Positions 9,256-20,506 are shown, counted from the stretch's first letter. The stretch: DNA of 41,132 nt from Gammaproteobacteria bacterium (GCA_016744395.1 JADGEK010000033.1:5056-46187), one strand, 5' to 3'. Notes: a model not told the origin generated them from the sequence alone. A program made the numbers and translations.

Positions 9256-9756
9256 TCAGCCCCATGCTAATTCACACGCATAAAGCTGGGCATCTTCTTT
9301 ACCATTTTTTGCAGGATAATAGTTAGGTCGAACGCCTAATTCATTAAACCCCATGGTCTCATAAAGATGAATGGCAGCTGCATTAGATGCTCTGACTTCA
9401 AGGTAAAGCGTTTTACTACCCATTTCACGAACGTGATTCTTTAACCAGTTTAAAAAAGCAAAACCATAGCCCTTATTTTGGTAGTGTTGATCAATACAAA
9501 CATTCAGTAAATGCACTTCGTCAAGTACTGTGCTGAAAATAAGATAACCTCGTATTTCACAATCCACTTCATAAACAAAACAGTGATACCCCACCCGTAA
9601 ACAATCAGACATTATTCCAGTTGTCCATGGAAAATCGTAAGCTTGATTTTCAATGCTCATAACAGGCTCTAAATCAAACTCTGTCATTTTTCGAATAAAT
9701 TGAGAAATATCAGGCGCATGACCGCTTTGGGAAATGCAAGATTTAGACTCACTCAT
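9256..9756 (-). CDS. rimI: Ribosomal protein bS18-alanine N-acetyltransferase
   Basis: A GNAT acetyltransferase of 166 residues that acetylates the N-terminal Ala of ribosomal protein S18. The acetyl-CoA loop is visible (VCIDQHYQNKGYG, about 86-98), as are the RimI blocks LYLEVRASNAAAIHLYE, MGFNELGVRPNYYP and the EDA motif. It carries about 20 extra N-terminal residues compared with the E. coli protein; an internal ATG at residue 24 (MTEFDLEP) could be an alternative start. The gene overlaps the end of the preceding UDG-like gene by 8 bases, so the two are probably coupled. Confidence 0.92.
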   Translation of the reverse strand: MSESKSCISQSGHAPDISQFIRKMTEFDLEPVMSIENQAYDFPWTTGIMSDCLRVGYHCFVYEVDCEIRGYLIFSTVLDEVHLLNVCIDQHYQNKGYGFAFLNWLKNHVREMGSKTLYLEVRASNAAAIHLYETMGFNELGVRPNYYPAKNGKEDAQLYACELAWG

Positions 9757-10744
9757 TACATAATTTCTTTATCATGATTAAATCGGAAAGTGCTTCACGT
9801 TTATAAAGTGGGTTTCGTAATAAATAAGCAGGGTGATAAGTTACAATGACAGGATATTCTTTATCATTAATAGTGACATGATGTATTTTACCCCGTAACT
9901 CATTAAAACTATTTTTACTTTGAAGTATTGCTTGTGCCTGAATTGCGCCAAAAATAACCAGTACTGATGGTTGAATTTGTTCAATTTGAGTATATAAAAA
10001 AGGTGCACATTGAGCCACTTCAGATTCAGTAAAAAGATAATCGGAAAAAGAATAACATTTGATGATACCAGTATAAAAATAATCATCAGTCGAATCAATA
10101 CTCTGAAACATAGCATCAAATAATAAGGCCGATTGTTGATTCAAATACTGCCCTGAGCGATCTTCTTCGGCTGTTGGTGCTTCACTAACAATAAAAATTG
10201 AAGCTTTGCTATTACCCTGACCTGATAATGCATTTAAACGTGTTTGACGATTTGCACACTGCTTGCAATGGGTGATAGATTGTTCGAGTTCAGTGACGAT
10301 TTTAACTGTTTTAACAATGGGGCTAACTGATACCACTTCTTCAGACTGCAAATTTTCTCGTTCATGCGACTCATTAATAATCGGTTGCAACATAGTTGAA
10401 GATTCATGAGTATCTATTGCAGTGGGAGATTCAAATAAAGTATTAGGCTGCTCTATAGAGGCATTGGGTCCAGATGGCCTTACAATAAGCTCATTTGTAA
10501 GGTTTTGATTTTCTGATGGTGTGCTGCCATAAGCCTGTTCTTCTAAAGATTGTTCGACTCTTGGCTCTTTGGTCTGAAACTTATTAACAGTCTCACAGGA
10601 TTGAACAGGTTCATTCACTTCATATGAAAGAACATCTACCTCATCTACTGAAGTATTCTGTTCAGAATAATCTGGCGTAGACTTCAATTGCCAGTTTTGA
10701 ACGCCAATGGCTTCAAGGTATTGTTGTCTTTGATTCTGGTTCAT
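9749..10744 (-). CDS. Iron-sulfur uracil-DNA glycosylase-like protein with a HolD (psi)-like N-terminus
   Basis: A 331-residue protein in three parts. Residues 1-22 (core YLEAIGVQNWQLKS) match the chi-binding start of E. coli DNA polymerase III psi (LQQLGITQWSLR): same spacing of Leu, Gly, Trp, Leu and a basic residue. A polar low-complexity linker of about 130 residues follows. The rest is a family-4-type UDG domain with four Cys that could bind 4Fe-4S (C160, C163, C230, C246) and the HPAYLLR motif. Active-site positions have drifted: SEAPT replaces GEAPG, GQYLN replaces GxPFVG. It precedes rimI, where E. coli has holD. It may be psi, a glycosylase or both. The frame extends to 10780 inside leuA, but the ATG at 10744 gives the HolD-like start. 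Confidence 0.75.
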   Translation of the reverse strand: MNQNQRQQYLEAIGVQNWQLKSTPDYSEQNTSVDEVDVLSYEVNEPVQSCETVNKFQTKEPRVEQSLEEQAYGSTPSENQNLTNELIVRPSGPNASIEQPNTLFESPTAIDTHESSTMLQPIINESHERENLQSEEVVSVSPIVKTVKIVTELEQSITHCKQCANRQTRLNALSGQGNSKASIFIVSEAPTAEEDRSGQYLNQQSALLFDAMFQSIDSTDDYFYTGIIKCYSFSDYLFTESEVAQCAPFLYTQIEQIQPSVLVIFGAIQAQAILQSKNSFNELRGKIHHVTINDKEYPVIVTYHPAYLLRNPLYKREALSDLIMIKKLCNE

Positions 10745-10754
10745 ATCAAGGTAA

Positions 10755-12290
10755 TTATAGCTGTGGGTGTGCCCTATCATCAGCCAGAAATAATTTATTT
10801 AAAGCATTGATGTAGGACTTAACCGAAGCAATCACTATGTCAGTATCTGCCCCCTGACCATTAACAACACGGTTATCTTTTTCTAAACGAACAGTGACAT
10901 CACCCTGTGCATCAGTACCACTGGTAATATTATTGACTGAATACAACTTAAGTTCCGCCTCACTATTAATAATTTGCTCAATCGCTTTAAAAGCAGCATC
11001 AACAGGGCCACCACCGGTTGCATCTGCCATTTTTTCTTCACCTTGCACACTTAAGATCACACTGGCGTTTGGTGTTTCACCCGTTTCGGAACAAACTTTA
11101 AGAGACACTAACTTAAAGGTCTCATTGTGAAAAGCTGAGGTGGTTTCTGAAACCAGGGCCTGCAGATCATCATCAAATATTTCATGTTTTTTATCAGCAA
11201 GCTCTTTAAATCGAGCAAAAGCCTGATTTAAGCTTTCTTCTGACTTAAACTCTATACCTAGATCTTTCAAGCGACTCTTTAGGGCGCTACGACCAGAATG
11301 TTTACCGAGAATGAGCTTATTTTCCGACCAACCAACATCCTGAGCAAGCATAATCTCATAGGTTTCACGATTTTTTAATACTCCATCCTGATGAATTCCT
11401 GATTCATGAGCAAAGGCATTTGCTCCAACTATGGCCTTATTGGGCTGAACAGGAAATCCTGTGATGCTGGCAACAAGGCGTGATGCGGGTATTATTTGAG
11501 TTGTATCCAGTGTGGTATCACAGCTGAAAACATCTTGCCGGGTGCGTATAGCCATCACTACTTCTTCTAAAGAGGCATTACCTGCACGCTCTCCAAGCCC
11601 ATTAATTGTACACTCAACTTGACGTGCACCATTTAAAACAGCAGAAAGTGAGTTGGCAACAGCAAGCCCTAAATCATTATGACAATGAACAGAAAAGATG
11701 GCTTTATCTGAATTAGGTATTTTTTCTAACAAATTATGCAATAAAGAACCAAATTGATGAGGGATGTTATATCCTACTGTATCAGGGATGTTGATTGTTG
11801 TTGCACCCGCATCAATGACTTGCTCAATGACACGACATAAAAAATCTAAATCCGAACGCCCTGCATCTTCAGGTGAAAATTCAACATTATCAGTATGCTG
11901 ACGAGCTCTTTTAACTGAAGCAACAGCCTGCTCTACCACTTGGTCAGGCGTCATCCTTAACTTCTTTTCCATATGTATGGGTGAAGTGGCAATAAAGGTA
12001 TGAATTCGTGAAGAATTAGCACCCTTCAACGCTTCACCAGCTCGATCAATGTCCTTATCAAGTGCACGAGCTAACCCACAGATAGTACTGTCTTTTATGC
12101 TATCAGCGACGCCTTTTACTGCTTCAAAATCACCAGGACTGGCCACTGGAAATCCAGCTTCAATGACATCTACTTTCATGCGTTCGAGCACTTTTGCTAT
12201 ACGGATTTTTTCTTCTCTGGTCATTGAGGCACCAGGACTTTGCTCGCCATCACGTAAGGTTGTATCAAAGATTATTAATTTGTCAGACAT
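10755..12290 (-). CDS. leuA: 2-isopropylmalate synthase
   Basis: Condenses acetyl-CoA with 2-oxoisovalerate, the first committed step of leucine synthesis. The 511-residue length fits bacterial LeuA type 1. The catalytic barrel shows [12 protein letters not shown] (9-20) and the metal-binding HCHNDLG (His202, His204) plus [10 protein letters not shown]. The C-terminal part (about 390-505) is the regulatory domain that binds leucine, with [15 protein letters not shown]. It sits between pssA and the UDG-like gene on the same strand; the next gene starts about 10 bases after its stop, so they may share a message. The rest of the leucine pathway (leuBCD) is not in the window, but ilvC, ilvH and ilvI, which supply its substrate, lie about 1-4 kb away. 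Confidence 0.96.
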   Translation of the reverse strand: MSDKLIIFDTTLRDGEQSPGASMTREEKIRIAKVLERMKVDVIEAGFPVASPGDFEAVKGVADSIKDSTICGLARALDKDIDRAGEALKGANSSRIHTFIATSPIHMEKKLRMTPDQVVEQAVASVKRARQHTDNVEFSPEDAGRSDLDFLCRVIEQVIDAGATTINIPDTVGYNIPHQFGSLLHNLLEKIPNSDKAIFSVHCHNDLGLAVANSLSAVLNGARQVECTINGLGERAGNASLEEVVMAIRTRQDVFSCDTTLDTTQIIPASRLVASITGFPVQPNKAIVGANAFAHESGIHQDGVLKNRETYEIMLAQDVGWSENKLILGKHSGRSALKSRLKDLGIEFKSEESLNQAFARFKELADKKHEIFDDDLQALVSETTSAFHNETFKLVSLKVCSETGETPNASVILSVQGEEKMADATGGGPVDAAFKAIEQIINSEAELKLYSVNNITSGTDAQGDVTVRLEKDNRVVNGQGADTDIVIASVKSYINALNKLFLADDRAHPQL

Positions 12291-12353
12291 ATAATGGTTC
12301 CAGTGATAAACGAATTAAAGCTTAATCCATTTATGAAAAAAATATGATGTTTA

Positions 12354-13160
12354 TTATTTAAGTTTTTTAAATTTTCGTATTAAATAGCCAAATAAACCAG
12401 AAAAAGTATACAATGCAAAAATTGAGAATAAAATAAAAGGTGGATGATAAACAATTGAAATAAAGATCAATACCATAATTAAGATGGTCACAAAAGGTAC
12501 TTTATTTTTTAAATCCAGATCTTTAAAGCTTCGATATTTGACATTGCTCACCATGAGTAAGCCAACACTCACAGTAAAAATTAATACTAACCAACTTAAA
12601 CTTTGACCCGTAATACCATTATCGGTACAAAGCCAGACAAAGCCCACTAAGAAACCTGCAGCAGCAGGACTGGCCAGTCCTTGAAAATAACGTTTATCAG
12701 CATGTCCAATTTGTGTATTAAAGCGAGCCAGTCGGAGTGCCGCTCCAACCACATAAATAAAAGAGGCAATCCAACCTATTTTCCCCAGTGTCGATAATGA
12801 CCAGGTATACATAATAAGTGCAGGTGCAATGCCAAAAGACACCATATCAGAAAGACTGTCGTATTCTGCACCAAAATCACTTTGAGTATTGGTCATCCGA
12901 GCAACACGACCATCAAGACCATCCAGAATCATGGCAATAAAAATAGCCAGTGCAGCCCCTTCAAATTGTCCATTCATCGCTGCGATGACAGCATAAAAAC
13001 CAGTAAATAATGCACCAGTAGTTAAGGAGTTAGGCAGAAGGTAAATACCTTTTCGTTTTTTTGATTGCTCAGAATTCGGCTCTGAATTACACTCAGAATC
13101 ATTGACCACTTCAACCTTATTGTGGCTTTCATCTTCATTTGAAACTTGATTCTTATCCAT
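12354..13160 (-). CDS. pssA: CDP-diacylglycerol--serine O-phosphatidyltransferase
   Basis: An integral membrane CDP-alcohol phosphotransferase that makes phosphatidylserine, the precursor of phosphatidylethanolamine. The family signature is complete: DGLDGRVAR, then Gly and two Asp at the required spacing (GAEYDSLSD). Several TM helices follow. The first 40 or so residues are polar and acidic. The frame begins with a GTG at 13205, but the ATG at 13160 follows AGAAGAA and is preferred, giving 268 residues. It is the type II (multi-TM, Bacillus/archaeal-like) enzyme rather than the phospholipase-D-like E. coli PssA. A terminator separates it from ilvC upstream. Confidence 0.92.
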   Translation of the reverse strand: MDKNQVSNEDESHNKVEVVNDSECNSEPNSEQSKKRKGIYLLPNSLTTGALFTGFYAVIAAMNGQFEGAALAIFIAMILDGLDGRVARMTNTQSDFGAEYDSLSDMVSFGIAPALIMYTWSLSTLGKIGWIASFIYVVGAALRLARFNTQIGHADKRYFQGLASPAAAGFLVGFVWLCTDNGITGQSLSWLVLIFTVSVGLLMVSNVKYRSFKDLDLKNKVPFVTILIMVLIFISIVYHPPFILFSIFALYTFSGLFGYLIRKFKKLK

Positions 13161-13282
13161 TTTTTCTTCTTTTAACCAATATGCATTTAGCGCTCTATTA
13201 TCCACAAAAAAATCATTTTTTGCGAGTTTGTTATCAATATTATAATATAAACCTGTTTTATTAATGTCAATTTAACCAGCAT

Positions 13283-13315
13283 AAAAAAAGCCCGCTATTT
13301 CTTAGCAGGCTTTTT
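13283..13315 (-). terminator. Rho-independent terminator of the ilv genes
   Basis: A 13-base stem (13285-13297 with 13303-13315, loop TTTCT) reads on the minus strand as GCCTGCTA/TAGCGGGC with one wobble pair, followed by seven T. The same position is a mismatch on the plus strand, which supports minus-strand use after ilvC. Confidence 0.85.
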
Positions 13316-13382
13316 ACATGATTTCACACAAAAACTATCGTATTGTTTAAAGAGAAATTACATACAACATTTTTTACAAATT

Positions 13383-14429
<1,047 letters not shown>

Positions 14430-14530
14430 TCAGCCATAATGACCTTCAAGCTACTATTTTTTTAAATTGAAAAAATTATAAATCAGAAAAAATGTTTAAT
14501 CTAATTCATTGATTGTTTTGTAATAAGAAG

Positions 14531-15028
14531 TTACAGATGCAGCGATGAACTGCCTCGTGCAATTCCCATAACACCCGAACGAACAGTTTCAAGAATGCTA
14601 TCACAGTCAAATGATGCAATAAAAGCATTCAGTTTATCACTGGTGCCAGTCAATTCTACCGTATAGGTATCATCGGTGACATCAATGATGTTGCCTCTAA
14701 AGATATCACTTAAACGCATAATTTCATCTCTTGATGAAACAGGCGCTTTAACTTTAATAAGCATCATTTCACGCTCAATGTGTTGCACACCAGAGACGTT
14801 TAAGTCGTTTAATTTAACGACATCCACTAACTTATTTAATTGCTTAGTGATCTGCTCAATAATTTCAGCAGAACCTGAGGTCACTAAAGTCATTCTGGAC
14901 AGAGAAGAATCTTCCGTCGGAGCAACAGTGAGTGATTCGATGTTGTAAGCACGAGCAGAAAAAAGTCCAGCAACTCTAGAAAGCGCTCCTGATTCATTTT
15001 CCATTAAAATTGATATTATATGACGCAT
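14531..15028 (-). CDS. ilvH: Acetolactate synthase small (regulatory) subunit
   Basis: A 165-residue regulatory subunit that activates the large subunit and carries the valine-binding ACT domain. The N-terminal ACT domain (residues 2-76) begins RHIISILMENESGALSRVAG and includes the RAYNIESLTV block. A second regulatory domain follows (VSSRDEIMRL, FRGNIIDVTDDTYTVELTG). Length and both domains match E. coli IlvH. The gene starts 26 bases after the large-subunit gene on the same strand, the usual operon order. Confidence 0.95.
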   Translation of the reverse strand: MRHIISILMENESGALSRVAGLFSARAYNIESLTVAPTEDSSLSRMTLVTSGSAEIIEQITKQLNKLVDVVKLNDLNVSGVQHIEREMMLIKVKAPVSSRDEIMRLSDIFRGNIIDVTDDTYTVELTGTSDKLNAFIASFDCDSILETVRSGVMGIARGSSSLHL

Positions 15029-15054
15029 TTTAACACTCTTTAACTTTATGTACT

Positions 15055-16800
15055 TTAGACAAGCTCACTATCTGGAGCCAGTTCCATTTCATGTTGACCT
15101 TTACCAGCAGCAATCATTGGGTAAACGTTTTCTTCACGATTTGTTAAAAAATCAATAAAGACCAGTTTATCTTTCATTGCAAAAGCTTCTTTGAGTGCAT
15201 CTTCAACGTCACTGGTTTGATCGATCTGCATACCAACATGGCCGTAACTTTCAGCCAATTTAACAAAATCAGGAATGGAATCCATATAAGACATAGCGTA
15301 TCGTCCTTCATAGAAGAATTCCTGCCATTGTCTCACCATACCTAAATACCGATTATTCAAGTTAATGATCTTAATAGGTAATTGGTATTGCATACAGGTG
15401 GCAAGTTCCTGAATATTCATCTGAATACTACCCTCACCTGTGACACAGGCAACGGTTTTATCTAGATGAGCTAATTGAGTGCCCATCGCAGCAGGCAAGC
15501 CGAACCCCATAGTGCCTAAACCACCAGAGTTAATCCAGCGTCTCGGTTCATCAAAACCATAATATTGCGCAGCAAACATCTGATGTTGTCCCACATCGGA
15601 TGTAATAAAGGCATCACCTTTAGTGACTTCATGTAATTTTTCAATAACATATTGTGGCTTAATTGATTTCGTTTTCTTGTTATAACGTAGACAATTTTTC
15701 TTACGCCACTGCTTTATTTTCTTCCACCAGTCTTTAAGATCCTGATCACAACTAGATTGGTCAACCTTGAACGAGGCTTTCTCACCATCTGATTCTTTAA
15801 GCATTTCAAGCATTGTTGTTAAGACATCATCAACATCACCAACGATAGGGACATCCACTTGCACTGTTTTTGATATCGATGAAGGATCGATATCAATGTG
15901 AATTATTTTTGCATTAGGGCAAAATTGCTCCAAATGGCCTGTCACACGATCATCAAAACGAGCACCAACTGCAATTAATACATCGGTATCATGCATTGCC
16001 ATATTCGCTTCATAGGTACCATGCATACCCAGCATACCCAGAAACTGTTCATCTGAACTAGGATAAGCACCCAGCCCCATTAAAGTACTGGTGATAGGAA
16101 ATCCCAGCTTCTTGACTAAAGAACGTAACGATGAAGAAGCATTACTAAGCACGACTCCGCCACCTGTATAAAAAACAGGCCTTTTAGCACGTAACATCAA
16201 CTCAAGTGCTTTTTTAATTTGAAATGGATGCCCTTTAGTAACAGGGTTATAAGAACGCATTTCAATCGTTGGCAAATAAGTATATGGAATTTTAATATTC
16301 GGATCAGTCACATCCTTTGGAATATCAACAACAACAGGTCCTGGTCGACCAGTGGATGCCACATAAAAAGCCTTCTTTAATGTTTCAGCTAGATCTTTAA
16401 CATCTTTAACAAGAAAGTTATGTTTTACACAAGGACGTGAAATACCAACAGAGTCCACTTCCTGAAAAGCATCACTACCAATTACTCCAGTAGGCACTTG
16501 ACCAGTTAAGACAACCAAAGGAATAGAGTCCAGGTATGCAGTGGCAATACCAGTGACTGCATTTGTCATACCTGGACCCGATGTCACTAATGCGACTCCT
16601 GGCTTACCTGTTGAACGAGCATATCCATCCGCAGCGTGAGTCGCTGCCTGTTCATGACGAACAAGAATATGTTTCACCGTATCTGCACGCAATAATGCAT
16701 CATAAATATGCAACACTGCTCCGCCTGGATAACCAAACAGATATTCTACACCCTCATCTTCGAGGAATTGTGCAATAATTTCAGCACCTGATAATTCCAC
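15055..16800 (-). CDS. ilvI: Acetolactate synthase large (catalytic) subunit
   Basis: A thiamine-diphosphate enzyme that makes acetolactate or acetohydroxybutyrate from pyruvate. The 581-residue length is typical. Seen motifs: catalytic Glu in [16 protein letters not shown], the FAD region, and the thiamine-diphosphate motif [14 protein letters not shown] ending in [14 protein letters not shown]. The start codon is GTG with GGGAG 7 bases upstream, so no ATG upstream is needed. ilvH follows directly. I use ilvI because the paired small subunit reads as IlvH; the E. coli paralogues IlvB, IlvG and IlvI cannot be separated by eye. Confidence 0.94.
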   Translation of the reverse strand: MELSGAEIIAQFLEDEGVEYLFGYPGGAVLHIYDALLRADTVKHILVRHEQAATHAADGYARSTGKPGVALVTSGPGMTNAVTGIATAYLDSIPLVVLTGQVPTGVIGSDAFQEVDSVGISRPCVKHNFLVKDVKDLAETLKKAFYVASTGRPGPVVVDIPKDVTDPNIKIPYTYLPTIEMRSYNPVTKGHPFQIKKALELMLRAKRPVFYTGGGVVLSNASSSLRSLVKKLGFPITSTLMGLGAYPSSDEQFLGMLGMHGTYEANMAMHDTDVLIAVGARFDDRVTGHLEQFCPNAKIIHIDIDPSSISKTVQVDVPIVGDVDDVLTTMLEMLKESDGEKASFKVDQSSCDQDLKDWWKKIKQWRKKNCLRYNKKTKSIKPQYVIEKLHEVTKGDAFITSDVGQHQMFAAQYYGFDEPRRWINSGGLGTMGFGLPAAMGTQLAHLDKTVACVTGEGSIQMNIQELATCMQYQLPIKIINLNNRYLGMVRQWQEFFYEGRYAMSYMDSIPDFVKLAESYGHVGMQIDQTSDVEDALKEAFAMKDKLVFIDFLTNREENVYPMIAAGKGQHEMELAPDSELV

Positions 16801-17052
16801 TATTTAACTCCCGTATAACCATATATTTAATAGTGTATTAAAACCAATCATTTAACGGATCAGTTTCATTTGATTTAATCTGACATTATATAGTGTCTGC
16901 TCAAGTGTTTCAGCAAAAAAATAGAAATCTTAGCGTAATAATTGAAAAAAAATCATTTATTTATTACGAAACAAGAAATAATTGAAAAAGGGGAACGGAA
17001 ATAGGAGTAAAAATATAAAGTAAAGTCGGTAAAGCAGAATTGAGAAAAGTTT
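16801..17052 (-). promoter_or_regulatory. Leader and promoter region of ilvI-ilvH, with a -10 hexamer
   Basis: Between the ilvI start and the ahpC terminator lie about 250 AT-rich bases without a gene. On the minus strand a perfect TATAAT occupies 16885-16890, which would start transcription near 16878 and give a leader of about 78 bases. The -35 is poor (CTGAAA at 17-base spacing, TTGCTG at 20). I saw neither a leader peptide rich in Val, Leu or Ile codons nor a strong attenuator hairpin. Confidence 0.4.
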
Positions 17053-17085
17053 TAAAATTTCACCCTGAAGAAATCAGGATGAAAT
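17053..17085 (-). terminator. Rho-independent terminator of ahpC
   Basis: A 12-base stem (17057-17068 with 17074-17085, loop AGAAA) sits 16 bases past the peroxiredoxin stop. It pairs fully on the minus strand through one G-T wobble, and continues into TTTTAAAA. Confidence 0.7.
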
Positions 17086-17100
17086 CTCAAAGCAGATAAC

Positions 17101-17739
17101 TTATAGTTTACCCGCTTCTTCAGCTAGATATTCAGCAACACCTTCAGTCGTCGCTTTCATACCAGTATCACCTTTGTTCCAACCTGCTGGACAAACTTCG
17201 CCGTGCTCTTCAGTGAATTGTAGAGCATCAATCATACGTAGCATTTCGTCAATGTTACGACCAAGAGGTAAATCATTAACAACCTGGTGACGAACAACAC
17301 CTGACTTGTCAATCAAGAAAGAAGCACGGTAAGCAATACCAGCACCACGATTGTAAGCACCATCTTCACCTGCGCCACCACCTACTTCAACATCATAGTC
17401 GTTACAAACAGATTGTTTTAAATCAGCAACTAAAGGATATTTAACTTCACCAATACCACCATTATTGATAGCGGTACTTCTCCAAGCTTTATGAGTGAAG
17501 TGGGAATCAGTCGAACAACCAATGACTTCAACACCACGACTTGTGAATTCTTCAATACGATGATCAAAAGCAATCAATTCTGAAGGGCAAACAAAAGTGA
17601 AATCAAGTGGGTAAAAGAATAAAACAGCATATTTACCATTGATATGTTCAGCAAAATTAAAATCTTCTTTTATTTCGCCATCAGCCATTACAGCATTTGC
17701 AGTAAAATCAGGTGCAGCTTTACCAACTAATACGCTCAT
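17101..17739 (-). CDS. ahpC: Typical 2-Cys peroxiredoxin, AhpC/Prx1 family
   Basis: Reduces hydrogen peroxide and organic peroxides in the cytoplasm. The peroxidatic Cys is Cys51 in DFTFVCPSE and the resolving Cys is Cys183 in EVCPAGW. The GGIG element (in NNGGIGEVKYP), linked in this family to sensitivity to over-oxidation, is present, but there is no C-terminal YF motif. A Gly-rich insertion (about GGGAGEDGAYNRGAG) lies before the conserved Arg region, where many AhpC proteins have a shorter loop. At 212 residues it is slightly long. No ahpF is adjacent, so electrons probably come from thioredoxin or another partner. A 24-base palindrome lies just upstream. Confidence 0.93.
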   Translation of the reverse strand: MSVLVGKAAPDFTANAVMADGEIKEDFNFAEHINGKYAVLFFYPLDFTFVCPSELIAFDHRIEEFTSRGVEVIGCSTDSHFTHKAWRSTAINNGGIGEVKYPLVADLKQSVCNDYDVEVGGGAGEDGAYNRGAGIAYRASFLIDKSGVVRHQVVNDLPLGRNIDEMLRMIDALQFTEEHGEVCPAGWNKGDTGMKATTEGVAEYLAEEAGKL

Positions 17740-17784
17740 TATATATTTCTCCGATTGTAGTTAAATGTAATTAAATTTTTTTGT

Positions 17785-17808
17785 AAATTTGCTCTATAGA
17801 ACAAATTT
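17785..17808. promoter_or_regulatory. 24-base palindrome upstream of ahpC, candidate operator
   Basis: An inverted repeat with arms AAATTTG and CAAATTT around the centre TCTATAGA (11 of 12 base pairs match) lies 46-69 bases before the ahpC start. The position suits binding of a dimeric regulator near the promoter. It lacks the 7-base spacing between ATAG/CTAT blocks of OxyR sites, so I do not name the regulator. Confidence 0.45.
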
Positions 17809-17974
17809 TACTTAGTCATTATTTAATAAGACCGCTCAAGTTTAAAATCAAGAGCCCTTAGCCAAAAACATTAGTGACCATCATTTTAGTCACATAAAGC
17901 CTCTAAAATTATGGTTGTTAAATTTTTTGTTAGTTAGAAGAAAAAAACTATTTTTCAAATAATCTTAAGACTTA

Positions 17975-18001
17975 AATAACCCAGCAATTTAGTGGGTTAT
18001 T
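17975..18001. other. Hairpin between tex and ahpC, possible weak terminator
   Basis: A perfect 9-base inverted repeat (AATAACCCA and TGGGTTATT, 9-base loop) stands alone in the 361-base gap between ahpC and tex. It is about 100 bases past the tex stop on the minus strand. No good T run follows on either strand. Apart from this, the palindrome by ahpC and AT-rich sequence, I see nothing in the gap. Confidence 0.4.
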
Positions 18002-18100
18002 CTATAGGGGCTTAAAAATGAAAGCAAGTTAATTTATCTATTTTTTTTTATAAATACAATTTATTTCATAATAAACCATTTAATTAAGTAACTAATGATA

Positions 18101-20413
18101 TTATGATTTTAATTTCGCAAAAGCATTCGCCATCGCATTATTAGCAGGTGGCACCTGGGTCGCTTTTTGTTTTTGACGTTTATTCTGCATGGGCTCCCTT
18201 TGCGATTTTGGCGCAGATTCAACTTTTTCACTGAGACGCATTGTTAAAGCAATACGATTGCGTTTAAGATCCACTTCAACGACTTTAGCCTTGACCACAT
18301 CACCTGCTTTAACCACTTCTCGTGGATCTTTAACAAATTTATCAGCAAGTTGTGATATATGAACCAAGCCATCTTGATGGACTCCAATATCAACAAAAGC
18401 ACCAAAATTAGTCACATTGGTAACGACCCCTTCCAATATCATGTCAGGTCTTAGATCTTTAGGTTGTTCAACACCTTCTTTAAATTCAGCTGTTTTAAAT
18501 TCAGGCCGTGGATCGCGGCCTGGTTTTTCAAGTTCTTTAATAATATCAACAACTGTCGGCAAACCAAATTGCTCATCCGTAAATTCAGCAGGATTTAAAG
18601 CACGAAGAAATTTAGAGTCTCCAATTAAATGCTGTATATCAAATTCTTTTGCACTTAGAATCTTCTCGACTAAGGGGTAAGCTTCAGGATGAACAGCAGA
18701 GTTGTCTAGCGGATTATTACCATTGGTTACTCGTAAAAAACCAGCGGATTGTTCGAATGCCTTTTCACCCAGACGGGTTACTTTAAGTAATTCCTGTCTA
18801 TTTTTGAAAGCACCATGGTCTTCTCGATAAGACACGATGTTTGCTGCCAGAGTGCGACTGAGTCCCGATACCTGAGTCAGCAAAGGTATGGAAGCTGTGT
18901 TCAAATCAACCCCAACACCATTGACACAATCTTCTACAATGTTAACCAGTTTTTTAGTCAATTGAATTTGACTGACATCATGTTGATATTGTCCAACCCC
19001 TATGGCCTTAGGGTCAATTTTAACCAGTTCTGCCAGAGGATCCTGTAAACGACGTGCAATTGATACTGCACCACGAATAGAAACATCAAGATCGGGAAAT
19101 TCTTTCGAGGCTAATTCAGAAGCGGAGTATACCGATGCCCCAGCTTCAGAGACTACAATCTTATTCATTCTAAATTCAGGGTTTTGCTTTATCAGATCAG
19201 CAGCCAATTTGTCTGTTTCTCTGGAGGCCGTACCATTGCCAATACTGATGAGGGTTGCTCCATGTCTTTTTGTCAGGTCAGCTAAAATATGCAGGGATTG
19301 ATCCCACTGATTTTTTGGTGCATGTGGATAGATGGTTGCATGTTCTAAATATTTGCCTGTTTCATCAACAACGACTACTTTTACCCCTGTACGTAAGCCA
19401 GGATCCAGCCCGATAGTCACTTTTTGGCCTGCAGGCGCAGCTAATAATAAATCACTTAGATTCTTTCCGAAAACATCAATTGCCCCTTCATCTGCACTTT
19501 CTCTGAGACGTTTTTTCAAGTCCATATCAAGTGATGTTTTGACCTTGATTTTCCAGGTCCATTTAACCACTTCTAACAACCATTTATCCGCAGGTCTTCC
19601 CTTATCTTGAATACCAAAATGGTGAGCAATCTTACGTTCCATTGATGATAGAGCTTGAAGCTTGGTATCAACGGCAATCTCTTCATTAAGCTCAGTATTG
19701 ATGGTTAAAAAACCTTCTTTCCTACCACGAAATAAGGCAAGAATACGATGTGAGGGCATTTCTTCAAGCTTTTCACTGGCATCAAAGTAATCTGAAAACT
19801 TACTGCCCGCATCTTCTTGCCCTGCAACCACTTTAGAAACCATCAGACCGTTATCCCACAGGTTTTCTCGGAGTTGTCCAACCAATTCTGCATTTTCCGC
19901 AAAACGCTCCATTAAAATTTGCTTAGCCCCATCGAGCGCATCTTTAGCCGTTATTACCTTATGTTCGTCACTCAAATTGAGAAACAGTCCTCCCTGAGTT
20001 TCAGGGCTAAGTGTTGGATCGCTTAATAAGGAATCAGCCAAGGGCTCAAGTCCTGCTTCTCGCGCAATTTGTGCCTTTGTCCTACGTTTCACCATGTAGG
20101 GCTTATACAAATCTTCCAAACGAGTCTTTGTCTGCGCAACCATTAGCATGGTTTTAAGCTCAGGTGTCAATTTACCCTGCTCTTCAATGGTATTAATGAT
20201 GACATTTCTACGTTCATCGAGCTCACGTAAATAATTTAAACGTTCATCAAGCTGCCTCAATTGTATATCATCAAGTCCCCCTGTTACCTCCTTGCGATAG
20301 CGAGCAACAAAAGGCACAGTATCACCGCCATCAAGTAGAGTAATTGTGGCGTCAATTTGGGATTGATTGACATTCAGTTCTTCTGCAATTCTTTGAGAAA
20401 TCGGTTTTAGCAT
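18101..20413 (-). CDS. tex: Tex-family RNA-binding transcription accessory protein
   Basis: Tex (YhgF) is a conserved nucleic-acid-binding protein linked to transcription. The 770-residue chain has the usual order: helical N-terminal Tex domain with [19 protein letters not shown] and [16 protein letters not shown], a YqgF/RNase-H-like domain ([16 protein letters not shown]), helix-hairpin-helix repeats ([27 protein letters not shown]) and a C-terminal S1 domain (about 657-727, from [17 protein letters not shown]). A basic, Gln-rich tail of about 40 residues follows. It stands alone on its message: a strong terminator lies upstream after the next gene and a weak hairpin lies downstream. Confidence 0.96.
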   Translation of the reverse strand: MLKPISQRIAEELNVNQSQIDATITLLDGGDTVPFVARYRKEVTGGLDDIQLRQLDERLNYLRELDERRNVIINTIEEQGKLTPELKTMLMVAQTKTRLEDLYKPYMVKRRTKAQIAREAGLEPLADSLLSDPTLSPETQGGLFLNLSDEHKVITAKDALDGAKQILMERFAENAELVGQLRENLWDNGLMVSKVVAGQEDAGSKFSDYFDASEKLEEMPSHRILALFRGRKEGFLTINTELNEEIAVDTKLQALSSMERKIAHHFGIQDKGRPADKWLLEVVKWTWKIKVKTSLDMDLKKRLRESADEGAIDVFGKNLSDLLLAAPAGQKVTIGLDPGLRTGVKVVVVDETGKYLEHATIYPHAPKNQWDQSLHILADLTKRHGATLISIGNGTASRETDKLAADLIKQNPEFRMNKIVVSEAGASVYSASELASKEFPDLDVSIRGAVSIARRLQDPLAELVKIDPKAIGVGQYQHDVSQIQLTKKLVNIVEDCVNGVGVDLNTASIPLLTQVSGLSRTLAANIVSYREDHGAFKNRQELLKVTRLGEKAFEQSAGFLRVTNGNNPLDNSAVHPEAYPLVEKILSAKEFDIQHLIGDSKFLRALNPAEFTDEQFGLPTVVDIIKELEKPGRDPRPEFKTAEFKEGVEQPKDLRPDMILEGVVTNVTNFGAFVDIGVHQDGLVHISQLADKFVKDPREVVKAGDVVKAKVVEVDLKRNRIALTMRLSEKVESAPKSQREPMQNKRQKQKATQVPPANNAMANAFAKLKS

Positions 20414-20470
20414 TCAGTTTTTCCAGGTGCATTTTGAAATATAAAAAAAATAAATAATAGACTCTGAAAA

Positions 20471-20506
20471 ATAAAAAGGCTACTTCTTTATTCAAGAAGT
20501 AGCCTT
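20471..20506 (-). terminator. Strong Rho-independent terminator of the tail-anchored receiver gene
   Basis: A perfect 13-base stem (AAGGCTACTTCTT 20476-20488, AAGAAGTAGCCTT 20494-20506) with a 5-base loop is followed on the minus strand by TTTTTATTTTT. It separates the receiver gene from tex. Confidence 0.9.

Noticed and set aside
16801..17052. An attenuator with leader peptide for the ilv genes.
   Set aside because: No short frame rich in Val, Leu or Ile codons and no pair of competing hairpins was found in the leader.
17785..17808. OxyR binding site upstream of ahpC.
   Set aside because: The centre CTATAG lacks the 7-base spacing between ATAG and CTAT blocks required by the OxyR consensus.
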